From Acanthornis magna (taxonomy: Eukaryota > Chordata > Aves > Passeriformes > Acanthizidae): a stretch of 64,000 bases of DNA. The stretch covers positions 3,969,001-4,033,000 of the forward strand of contig JAWUZG010000056.1 of the NCBI GenBank assembly GCA_036785705.1, given 5' to 3'. Each line of letters starts with the position of its first letter. The stretch's first letter is position 1. Of the stretch, positions 27,501-36,047 are shown in pieces. Below the pieces are notes generated by a model, which did no database searches, was not told the DNA's origin, and was given only the letters and a program-made list of their open reading frames with translations. The position numbers were made by a program, and so were the translations under genes.

Positions 27501-30500
27501 ATTTAAATTTTTAGCACCAACAATACAGTTAATTTTTCCAAGTGTCTAAATAAATCCTGATGTGCAAATGCAGGAAAGAACTCTAAAGAGCTACTGAAGA
27601 TATCCTCCAGAGTCAGGAATAGTAAACGTAAGCCAAGTGCTCAGTCCTGCACACAATGGGCCAGTTCACCAACCCATACACATATCTCAAACAGTCCACA
27701 GAGCTTGGGGCTTAAGTAGCTGTCTGAGAGTATACCACAGCAGGAAAATCCCATGGACAACCAAGCAGACCCCACTGTCCCTGGACAGGTCATCACACTT
27801 GTGGCCTCAGCAGCACTTGTTACTCTGACACCTCCAAGGGATCCACACTGGACCTTAAATATTCAGCTGAATGTGTCCCGCCATTTTCTCAGATCCTTCA
27901 CTCAAGCACGTCACAGCCCCTTGAAACAAGAGCACCCCTACTATTTATGACTGTGCAGCACATATTTGAATAATCTGTCCCTAAAATAGCATAATTATAA
28001 GACAAGACAATGTTTTCATTTCAGGACTTTTTGGACTCAGCATAAATACACTGCACAGAATCATGGAATTCATTTTAAGACTTCCCTACGGCTGTTTGCT
28101 TAATCAGTACATTCAGTGAAGAAGTCATTAGCAATATATTTGCCTGAGAAAACACTGGGCATAGTTTGATATTAATTTTTGTTGTATTTATATGACAATA
28201 ACAAGGAAATATTTGTGAGGATATAAATGACCAACGTCTTTCTTAACCCATTAAAAACAGTGAAAGCATTTGTTTCAAATACTATCCCTTAACTCAAACT
28301 GACACTTAGAATTTGACAGTGTTACAAACCAAATATTGGGACTATTGATTTTGTCATGGACATGTATATGGCTTTACTCCCCCCCACTGTGACTAATCAG
28401 ATTTTCTCCCACCACTCCAATGGGTATACAAGACATGGCCTTTCCTCTAGGTATAGAGGACAGGAGATGAAAACAGAAAAGAGGATTCTATTTCACACTG
28501 AAAGCTTATTGGCAAACAAAATGGGTGAACACTTCAGTCCTTTGTGAGAACTTCAACTTTCATACAAAGCTTTTGGATGAGTCCTTTGACCTCAGATAGA
28601 CAATACTTTTGCATAGCGTTTTAAGTAATAAACCCAATATATTTAGCACAATTCAGAGATTGTGCAGTTGACTAGTTACAGTTCTGTTTCCAATTCAGTA
28701 CCTTATGCTGAGTACTTAAAATCAAGTATTTTCAGGAGTACCCAGAAGGTTTTGACAACAATGGTACATTGCAGTGGCAACATGGACATACATTCAAGCT
28801 CAATAACCACTCTTGACTTCAAGCACAAATTTAAAATACCATGTTTTGAGCTGCTTTTTTTCCCCCAGATAGAAGCCCAGTATCTATTCTCATAGAACAC
28901 AGGTAGTAGCACAATGTGCATGCTAAAATACCTATGACGTACATACGATAACCTGTTTCTAGATGTTTTCCTTGACACAAAGATTAGCTAGCTGGTCACT
29001 GATAAGGTCTTACTGATTTTCCACTCTATAAAGGTGGAGCCAGTTGCCAAGCACAGCCAGATTTCAAGCTCTGTTTACATTACAGTAATCCTCATGCTGC
29101 ACGTTGAACCAGAAGCAAACTCCAGAACACACTTCAAAATGACCTACAGAGTGTGGAGCTTGCAGCTCTTCTCACACTGCAGGCAAAGTGATACTGAAAA
29201 ATGCACCTGAAGTATCATCTGGTAGTTGAAGTTGCTGACAGTCATAACTGGAACAATAAATTCAAGAAAATCCAAGCCCGAAAATACAAATTATTGATAT
29301 AATTTCTTCTTTGAAAAAAACCTACCAGAACACTAAAATTAGCATTTCCTAAGGTCCAAATACAACTTATGGAAACACTACCAAAATGAAATGGAGTAAT
29401 TTTAAAGGCTCTTTTTTCCATATAGGAGGTAGACTCTTAGGTTAAGCTGAATTCTCAGTTACTTCCCATATACCTTTTCTGTGTATTTCTTTGTTGTTAC
29501 AGTTGAAGAATCTCACGAACAACTGAAGAACTGATCTAACTTTACAGGGCTCATATACAGATGTAGATGGGAAAAACAAAATACTGCTCCAAACTCAGCT
29601 ATCTCACAGACTGCATTAAAAAACATTTTAAAAACGTTTGCACATGTATGCTCTACAAGAAACAAATACATTGGTGTTTTCAAGTAAGATTTTGGGTATA
29701 ATGCTAACCCATACTTATTAAAACCACAGGTCATTCCCTCTAAAACAGGGAGTCCTTGCAATCAGCGTGTGTCAAACCATTAACACAGTCATGCTCTCAA
29801 TTTCTGATGCAAGGGGTAGTTAACAGATAGATGCCTGGAGCTAGAAAGCCAGTTACAATAACCAAAATTCAATTAATTACAGGACTGAGGTGAAAGACTC
29901 TGAAATACTCGTCATGAATGCATTTAAAAATAGAAGGAAGTCTCAAGAACTCAGGTTCAGCATTCAAAAAGGCTCAGGGATTCAGTAAGTCCTGTCCCCA
30001 CATTTACAATTTAAAAGCTTTTCAGGGTGTTTTGTTTGTTTGTTTGGGTTTTTTTACCAACGTGGACTATATTTGAATCTCCAACTTAAAGGCAGAAAGA
30101 AAGTTTACATCCCATTACTAAGACCCTAACACAGTCATTCCAATTGCATCTATCAGTATTGTTCAAAAAGACATCAGAAGATACTAGGCCCCTTAGAATT
30201 TGCACTAACAGCCACAACCAGATTAAATATCAAGCAAGACTTCATTTCTCCACCATTTTTTATTGTATATTACCAACAGCTACAACAAGCATGTAACACC
30301 TTAATAAAACCACATTCTTTTACAGCATAGCAGGGAAAAAGCTAAGTAATCAAAACTGAAGGGCAGTGAAACTGTTTGTTAAAGACTGTTGATAATAGGG
30401 CGTAACACAATCAATCACAGCAGCCAAGATTCTCTCATGTACAAATAAGAATTATTCAGCTAATCAAAAACAATTTTTTTCTTTTTCTTTTTAGTTTTTG

Positions 30501-32093
30501 TTGGGTCAAGCGTGCCAAGGTAACTGTGGACATGGACACAAAGCTCAAAAGTGTATTAAATAACTATTAAGAGAAAAACATTCACAGAGGCTTTTTTAAT
30601 GCATTCCAACCCCAAAACCAAGAAACCAGATACCATGTTCAAAGGGGTAACTAAAGGAAACAAGATCTGAAATATGAATCCAATATTCTAGTATTTTCAA
30701 AATACCTTTTAATCTCCCTGTCTATAACCACTGCAACTACATGGAGAGTGGCCCAGGAACTAATGGCTGAAATACAATTAACACTACCCATCTACTGAAA
30801 GTACCTGTTTTGACAAGGAAACTCATATGAATCGTATGCATCAGATTCTAGTCTCTAAAGACATTCCTGAGATCAAGATAAAAAGGTAAGAAATAATTTT
30901 GATAAAAAGCTATCACAGACTAATTTACGCTGACAGTCACAGGACTTACAAAATGAGCTTTTTCCCCCCCAAAAAAGATATGCTTTTTCAAGTACATGAC
31001 TTCCATAAATCTGAAAGCATACCAGTGAAGAGTTAAACCCCAGTGAGACTATATTTTGCAACATTCTTAAATTAACATACCTTTCAGTATAATTAGTTTG
31101 GCTGATACTGTATACATGTATGCAAGCTCCAAGGGCCAATGTGATATGACCATGAGCAGGAGGAGTTTCAAGTAACTGCTATGGCAAGATACAACTTTCA
31201 ATTAACACCAGTCTGTACACCAGTCTACAGCTGAAACATACACTTTCTGTACACTTCTGTAACTCTAAATACACTTCCGTATTTAAAAATAGAAAAAACT
31301 TTCAAGACAGTATATGCATGGGTGGAAGGCAGTATTTGTCCGCAGCCTCACAAAACAGCTGTGTTTTAAGAGAGCATTTTGAACTAGAAATGATCATTTT
31401 ATACCCCGATTTTACACCAAAAAAATCTGCAAAATTTAAGTTAATGCAATTTCTCACAACCCCTCACATAGCAGAATTCTAACATGACACTATTCAAGAC
31501 AACATTTATCTTCAACTCCTATTCGTTGTTAATATAAATGCATTTGAAAAGGGCTAAAAAGTATGTTTTATCTGTCTCCATACCTAGGTGATACCACCAA
31601 AGTGAAATATTACCCAAAATAAGTTACTCTTCCAACAATAAACGTTTCTTGTGGAAATGTGCACATGCATGTTAAAATGTAATACAATACCTCTGGAAGC
31701 ATACTTAGAAAGACGAATGAAACACACTAGCTTTTAAGTTTTTTAAATTCCACTCCGGAAGCTGAGGTTGCCTTGAACACACTTCCAAAGTAAGACTTCG
31801 GAGTTGGTAAAATCGCCACTAACAGTATCTTACAACTATAGTAAGCTTGTTACTTAGTATCTCAAGTACCGAAGTTTTTCGGTAGTAACACAGTAAAGGT
31901 GTAAATTTGACTTTAGCCTGTAGAATATCACTTGTGAGTAGTGCATACCAGCAAGTGACATCAGACCGAAACCACATAGTTTCACTCGAAAGCAAACACC
32001 ACTAAGCCGAGCTCCGGCAACACCAGCTAACACACGACGGGAACTTGTCGCGCTGAAGCCAGAGCAACTACTCAGGCGCCACAAGCTAAAAAT

Positions 32094-32118
32094 TAGTTCG
32101 AAATTCAAATTCGAACTA
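32094..32118. repeat. TJP1: Inverted repeat with paired TTCGAA cores at the island edge
   Basis: TAGTTCGAA, seven bases, then TTCGAACTA. It lies in intron 1 at the edge of the CpG island. It could be a dimeric factor site, but such a 9-bp stem can arise by chance. Confidence 0.6.
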
Positions 32119-32179
32119 GTTTCAAAGCAAACCTTTAATTTTGTACGAAGGAGAAATAACCTGTTGAGCGTTCCTAACT

Positions 32180-33735
32180 CCACCTCTCCCCTCCAGGGAC
32201 GCTCGGCATTACTCACCGCCGCGCAGAGCCGGGGGAGGTCAGAGTACACACCCCGCAACGTGCACCTGCACCGGCAACACCTACGGATCAGGTGGAGGAC
32301 CGGCACAAGTTTCTGACGGATTACTGCCGCCCCAAAGCTGTTTACCGTATGTCAGCAACAATCATCCCCGACTGATTCAGCGGCCACAGAAAAAATCCTG
32401 CAGTACTGGACTCTCCCGGTTGAACCTTTCCTAATTGCCACCCGGCTCCAGCCTGGAACAAAAGGGCACGGCCAGCGCACCAGCGGGAGCGCGGGGGCTT
32501 CTCCCGCGGGCAGGGCCCGGCTGCCGCAGCCGTCCCGCCGCCGGGGCCCGGGGCCCGCACGTCCAACAGGTGGGGGACCAGGAGGGGACAGCCACCGGGG
32601 CAGGGCCCGGGCCGGGGGTGCGGGCTACCTGCGCGCCCCTCCGGGCAGGCGCGGGGGAGGCTCTGCGGGGAAGGCGGCCGGGAGGCTCCGGCCCGCCTCG
32701 CCCCCCTCCTCGGTCCGCGCTAGCCCGTGCCCTCAGGACGGGCGGCGGTAAAGCCGCAGCCGCCGCGGTGGGGGCTCGGCGGGGTAATGGGAAAACCGCG
32801 CCAGGGGTACCGCGGGATCGGAACGGGCAGCGAACGCGGCCACCCCGGGGCCGAGCCTTACCTTGGTGGAAGCCGCCGCGGCCCTGGCAGACATTTTGTT
32901 TCCTTCTCTCCCCCGGAGCCGGGCGAGCGTGTGCGCGCCTGCAACTCCTCAGGCCGGGGGAGAGAAACTCGGCGCCGCCGCCCGCGCCTCACGCAGCCGC
33001 CCGAATAAACATCCCAGGGCGCGGGGGGGAGGAGGAAGAGGAGGACGGCAGGGAAGGGGCGGGGACGGGGGAGGAGGGAGAGAGGAAGAAAGAGAAGCAG
33101 AGGCTCAAGTTTGATAAAAGTGCGGTATTTCTCCCGCGGTGGCTGGCGAGCCGGGGCCCGGTTCCGCCGCCGGGGCGCGGAGCGCGGGAGCGGCCGCGCT
33201 GCCCCCGGGCCCGCCCGCTCAGCGGCCGCACCGCCCGCCCGCCTCGTGCCTCTCCCCCCGCGCAGCCACCGACATGTCCGACTGCCGGCACGGCCCATCC
33301 CGCCGCGGGGGGACCGCCCGCCCCGCCGCCGCCTGCCCCCGCTTCGCCGCAGGACCCGGACCCCCGGACGGCGGCGGAGCCGCGGCGGCGGAGAGGCCGG
33401 TCCCGGCCCCGGGGGCTCGGCTGGGGGCGGCGTGGTGCGGGGCCGCCCGCGGGGCTCGCTCGCCGCCGGGCTCCCCCGCGCCATGGTCGGGGCGGCGGGG
33501 GCCGAGCGCGGCCGGGCCGGCGCAGCCTATGGGAGCGCGGGGGGCGTTTGAACGCGGGGAGCGGAGCAGGCCGGGACCGCCACCGGCACCGGGACCGCCC
33601 CGAGCGCTGCGGGGGCTGCGGGACGGGGCGGCTGCGGGAGCTCGGCAGGGCCCGTGGCTGCCCTCTCCGCCGCGCTCGCTTCTGCAGCGCCTCGCGGCCA
33701 AGGAATTCTCGCCCCCCTGGAACTGGGATGTCGAT
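32180..33735. promoter_or_regulatory. TJP1: CpG-island promoter of TJP1
   Basis: A sharply bounded GC- and CpG-dense block in an AT-rich setting, densest from about 32430 to 33720. It contains coding exon 1 and extends about 0.8 kb upstream of the ATG. It holds GC boxes (for example GGGGCGGGG at about 33057-33065) and G-runs on the plus strand at 33018-33083. The latter would be a C/U-rich 5' UTR or core promoter on the minus strand. No convincing TATA box is placed correctly, which fits dispersed CpG-island initiation. The start site cannot be fixed from sequence alone. The island's symmetry around exon 1 leaves room for divergent plus-strand transcription. Confidence 0.9.
32862..32894 (-). 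CDS. TJP1: TJP1 coding exon 1, ZO-1 N-terminal leader
   Basis: Read on the minus strand, the ATG at 32894-32892 opens MSARAAAASTK and is followed at once by a consensus donor (AAG|GTAAGG, GT at 32861-32860). The start is chosen because vertebrate ZO-1 begins MSARAAAAK, because this ATG sits in a CpG island, and because its context has A at -3 (AACAAAATGT). The exon ends in phase 0 and joins exon 2 in frame. Human ZO-1 as I remember it reads MSARAAAAK|STAMEET; this sequence has two extra residues (ST) before the lysine. The leader precedes PDZ1 and has no known catalytic role. The exon is too short to be seen as an open frame on its own. Confidence 0.95.
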
Positions 33736-33903
33736 CAGCGCGGGCTCAAACCTGCTTTTGCGTTTGCCCATTGTTTGAAGGGGAGGGACATTAGTTTTTC
33801 AAGTTCCTTAATTGTACATTTTGTTCTTGAGATAAAAGCAATAAAGGCACAAAAAGAAAACAACTTGGGAGCTTTGCTTTGCTTTAAGGTGGTGACTGCA
33901 TAG
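33274..33903 (+). CDS. Doubtful 209-codon frame diverging from the TJP1 island
   Basis: The frame opens at ATG 33274 (MSDCRHGPSRRGG) and runs without a stop through the GC-rich island into ordinary AT-rich sequence, ending at 33903. The first two-thirds is Ala/Pro/Arg/Gly-rich, as any frame in such DNA would be. The last 60 or so codons (from about LAAKEFSPPWNWDVDQ) lie outside the island. An AATAAA at 33952 follows the stop by 49 bases. I recognise no domain. It most probably reflects a GC-rich chance frame within a promoter-upstream transcript. A lineage-specific small gene is the less likely alternative. Confidence 0.12.
   Translation: MSDCRHGPSRRGGTARPAAACPRFAAGPGPPDGGGAAAAERPVPAPGARLGAAWCGAARGARSPPGSPAPWSGRRGPSAAGPAQPMGARGAFERGERSRPGPPPAPGPPRALRGLRDGAAAGARQGPWLPSPPRSLLQRLAAKEFSPPWNWDVDQRGLKPAFAFAHCLKGRDISFSSSLIVHFVLEIKAIKAQKENNLGALLCFKVVTA
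33840..33845 (+). terminator. AATAAA polyadenylation hexamer (plus strand)
   Basis: An AATAAA lies just beyond the CpG island in the direction away from TJP1. With a second copy at 33952 it could end short divergent transcripts early. The hexamer is common in AT-rich DNA, so this is only suggestive. Confidence 0.25.
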
Positions 33904-33951
33904 CCTTAGCATTTCCTATAGCACCATGAACTGCTGCCTGTGGCTTTGAAA

Positions 33952-33957
33952 AATAAA
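33952..33957 (+). terminator. AATAAA polyadenylation hexamer (plus strand), second copy
   Basis: Second AATAAA on the plus strand, 49 bases after the stop of the doubtful frame ending at 33903. No GU-rich downstream element was confirmed. Confidence 0.25.
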
Positions 33958-34769
33958 CTTTCCCCAGTATTTTAGACAAAGCGTTTTCAATGTCTTTTAC
34001 AAAGTAAGTATTTACTTAAGAACTGAGAGAAACACCGCAATTTTTTTTCCATTTAAAAAGAAAGGCTTTTAAAAGATGTTGTTTTACTTTTGGGCGGTGG
34101 ATGCCCAACCCATGCACTATGAGGCTGTCTGAAAATGCAACTGGAGTTCTGACTTTCGAGATGGCTCATGCCACCGAAAGCTGAATACACTCCCAAATTT
34201 TGTAGGGCCAAGTCATAAGCTGACCAAACGACTTCCAAGAGCATCAACAACTGAAGTGTTTCAAACCTCAGTGAAAAGATGGCACACTCTGTTTATCAGC
34301 CACATTGCTATGGTCCATAGTTTATGATGTTGATTAATTTACTCTTTAGAATTAGATTAGAGCCAAAGTGGCATGACTAATCAGGTACATAACGTTCCGG
34401 TGAAAGGAAAGTAGGTGAGAAAAAATCCCAGACCAGAATAGGAGTACTTTGCACTTGCTTTGCAAACATCTCATGAGATACATGACAGTAAAAGCCACGG
34501 TATCAGGGCCACGATTTTCTTGCAGTTGTACTATTTATGTGCTACCAGCTGCTTTTGTGCTCCATGCAATCTTCTGAAGTACTTAAATTCTTAAAAAGAG
34601 GCAATAATTCAACGAACCAAATCACTCTTCCACCAAGAAACGCCCTACCCAAAGCTACTCTATGTGTTTTACGTTTGTTCTGTTTTGAAAATAAACAAAT
34701 ACATATTCCAGGAAATAGCTGAAGCAAATTCCCAAGGCAGCAGTCCGAAATCAGGGGGAAGGGCCAACT

Positions 34770-35070
34770 CCTCCACCATGGCGCGGAGAGCGGAGAGCGG
34801 CACTGCAGGGCAAGGAAAGCCCACCGGAACCTCTCCATTGCACACACTGGGACAGCTCACAGCTTCGGGGACTTTGTCAGCACCATGCCAGCTTCCTGAC
34901 ACCCGACCGCTCCGGGGTACCCGAGCACCGGGATTCGCCCCTTCCTTCCCCGTGGAGCCCCGGCCGCCGTGGCCAGCTCCGAGGGGCCCGGCTCCGTGCG
35001 AGCTCTCCCGTGCTGAGCGTGGCCTCCTGCCAAAGCCCCTCCGCTGGCGCCTTCATGGAAACACTACTGC
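34770..35070. promoter_or_regulatory. Small secondary GC-rich block, possible minor promoter or exon
   Basis: About 300 bp with clustered CpGs (for example around 34905-35000), isolated in AT-rich DNA about 1.9 kb upstream of the TJP1 start codon. It contains an ATG in near-ideal context (CCACCATGGCG, ATG at 34778). That ATG opens a 105-codon plus-strand frame (MARRAESGTAGQGKP...) ending at 35095, with no recognised domain. It could be a minor promoter, a first exon of a divergent non-coding RNA, or a decayed CpG island. The GC-content change is directly visible; the function is inferred. Confidence 0.3.
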
Positions 35071-35099
35071 ACATTTTTTATTTCTTAATTGCTAGATGT

Positions 35100-35767
35100 A
35101 ACTAAGCCTCAGATTATTTTTTTTTAAACTCTATCTACACATGCAGAAGGCGGAATGTGACATATTTTATGCCCACATGCTTCACTGCCAGAGCATTCAC
35201 CAGAGGAGGCAGGAAGGAAAAGGCTGAGATCACAACAGGAAGGAGGGGGAAGATTTCAAGGTGTGGAGATGCATGAAAAGAAACTCAGGGGAGGATGACC
35301 TGGTAAGGTGTAGGGTAAAGTAATCCCTCCCTTTCATCTTTCTTCCCGTGAATAGTTTTGGGGAGGGTGGGCAAGACCTGCAGGCTGGGGAGGAGGAGAG
35401 GCTGCGAACGAAGAGTAAAGATGATCAACCAAGATGAAGCAAGGGAATGAAAGAGGACGGCAGGCACGCAAGTAGAGGTAGACACGGATCCCTAAAATGA
35501 GGGAGAAGGACCAAGGGAAGGAAAACCAATTATTAGGGTATTGGAAGAAAGATGGAGAACAAATAAAAAGGTGAAAGAAAAATATTCGAAGTTTCAGCAA
35601 AGGTGGAGGCACCATTTTTGTATCATCTTACATTGGATGAGAAAATGAAATCAATCCATACACTTAATTTAACAAGGAGGGAGTCTATTTAACAAGGAAG
35701 GACTTCTGCTAGGGGTTTAAAACAGCTAGGTATACATAAATCTTTTGACCCACGGAGGCTACTGAGC
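35100..35767. other. Purine-biased flank left of the microsatellite
   Basis: From about 35190 to 35620 the plus strand is markedly rich in A and G (many GGAAGG, GGGGAGG and GAAAGA runs), just before the strand switches to the all-pyrimidine array. No gene is recognised. Confidence 0.5.
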
Positions 35768-35880
35768 TTCCTTCCTTCCTTCCTTCCTTCCTTCCTTCCT
35801 TCCTTCCTTCCTTCCTTCCTTCCTTCCTTCCTTCCTTCCTTCCTTCCTTCCTTCCTTCCTTCCTTCCTTCCTTCCTTCCT
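35768..35880. repeat. (TTCC)n microsatellite, about 28 copies; GGAA on the minus strand
   Basis: An uninterrupted TTCC array of about 113 bp. Read on the minus strand (TJP1 sense) it is (GGAA)28, a tandem of core ETS-family binding sites about 2.9 kb upstream of the TJP1 start codon. Long perfect arrays of this kind are usually polymorphic in length. The apparent Lys/Glu/Gly/Arg-repeat frame on the minus strand is an artefact of the repeat. Confidence 0.98.
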
Positions 35881-35932
35881 TCCCTCCCTCCCTCCCTCCC
35901 TCCCTCCCTCCCTCCCTCCCTCCCTCCCTCCT
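35881..35932. repeat. (TCCC)n microsatellite, about 12 copies; G-quadruplex motif on minus strand
   Basis: Directly adjoining the TTCC array. On the minus strand it reads (GGGA)n, which satisfies the four-G-run quadruplex pattern several times over. An imperfect pyrimidine-rich continuation runs to about 36047. Confidence 0.97.
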
Positions 35933-36047
35933 TCCCCTCCCTCCTTCCTCTCAATCTCCTTTATCCTTTTCTCCTTTTATTTTTTATTATTTCTTCCTTC
36001 CTTTCCTTCCTTCCCTCCCTCCACCATCTTCCTTCTCTTTCTTCCAA
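35933..36047. repeat. Imperfect pyrimidine-rich tail of the microsatellite
   Basis: Degenerate CT-rich sequence with a T-rich interruption and short TTCC/CCCT runs (for example near 35993-36022), continuing the repeat to the right. Confidence 0.85.

Larger units (their letters stand above)
5375..32861 (-). other. TJP1: TJP1 intron 1 (about 27.5 kb)
   Basis: A very long first intron from the exon 1 donor (GTAAGG, 32861) to the exon 2 acceptor (5375). It is mostly unique AT-rich sequence. The recognisable inserts are a CR1 tail at 8231-8712, two CR1 tails at 13722-14008, A-, T- and AC-rich simple repeats, and a small tandem duplication near 10460. Between about 14.0 and 31.9 kb I recognise no interspersed repeat and no gene. 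Open frames here (longest about 126 codons, near 16136-16516) show no family motif. Its promoter-proximal end (32.2-32.86 kb) is part of the CpG island. Confidence 0.9.
1..32894 (-). other. TJP1: TJP1 (ZO-1) gene, 5' portion, start codon to beyond the left edge
   Basis: The minus strand carries the first four coding exons of tight junction protein 1. ZO-1 is a membrane-associated guanylate kinase (MAGUK) scaffold at tight junctions. In the known family it links claudins, occludin and JAMs to actin through three PDZ domains, an SH3, an inactive guanylate kinase domain and a C-terminal ZU5 domain. Only the leader and most of PDZ1 are here (106 residues from 33+57+125+103 bp of exon). All junctions seen are GT-AG and all phases agree: 0 after exons 1 and 2, split codon between exons 3 and 4, 0 after exon 4. 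The identification rests on a near-exact match to remembered vertebrate ZO-1, including EETAIWEQHTVTLHR and [15 protein letters not shown]. The remaining exons lie left of position 1. The 5' UTR runs right of 32894 for an unknown distance. Confidence 0.97.
33736..34769. other. Upstream flank of TJP1, no gene seen
   Basis: AT-rich sequence between the CpG island and the small GC-rich block. Apart from plus-strand AATAAA hexamers (33840, 33952, 34690) nothing is recognised. Confidence 0.6.

Noticed and set aside
28052..28085. CACAGAATCATGGAAT resembling a CR1 terminus
   Set aside because: Similarity lasts only about 15-20 bases and is not followed by CR1 3' UTR sequence.
31854..32306. A 150-codon minus-strand frame just inside intron 1
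   Set aside because: It opens on GTG, not ATG, and has no recognisable domain. Only the donor at 32217 within it was kept, as a possible alternative-exon signal.
32435..33778. A 447-codon plus-strand open stretch through the CpG island
   Set aside because: It has no ATG at its beginning (it opens on TTG), is Pro/Arg/Gly/Ala-rich throughout, and overlaps TJP1 exon 1 on the other strand. Stops are scarce in such GC-rich DNA, so long frames appear by chance.
35709..35954. Lys/Glu/Gly/Arg repeat protein on the minus strand
   Set aside because: It is simply the translation of the GGAA/GGGA microsatellite.
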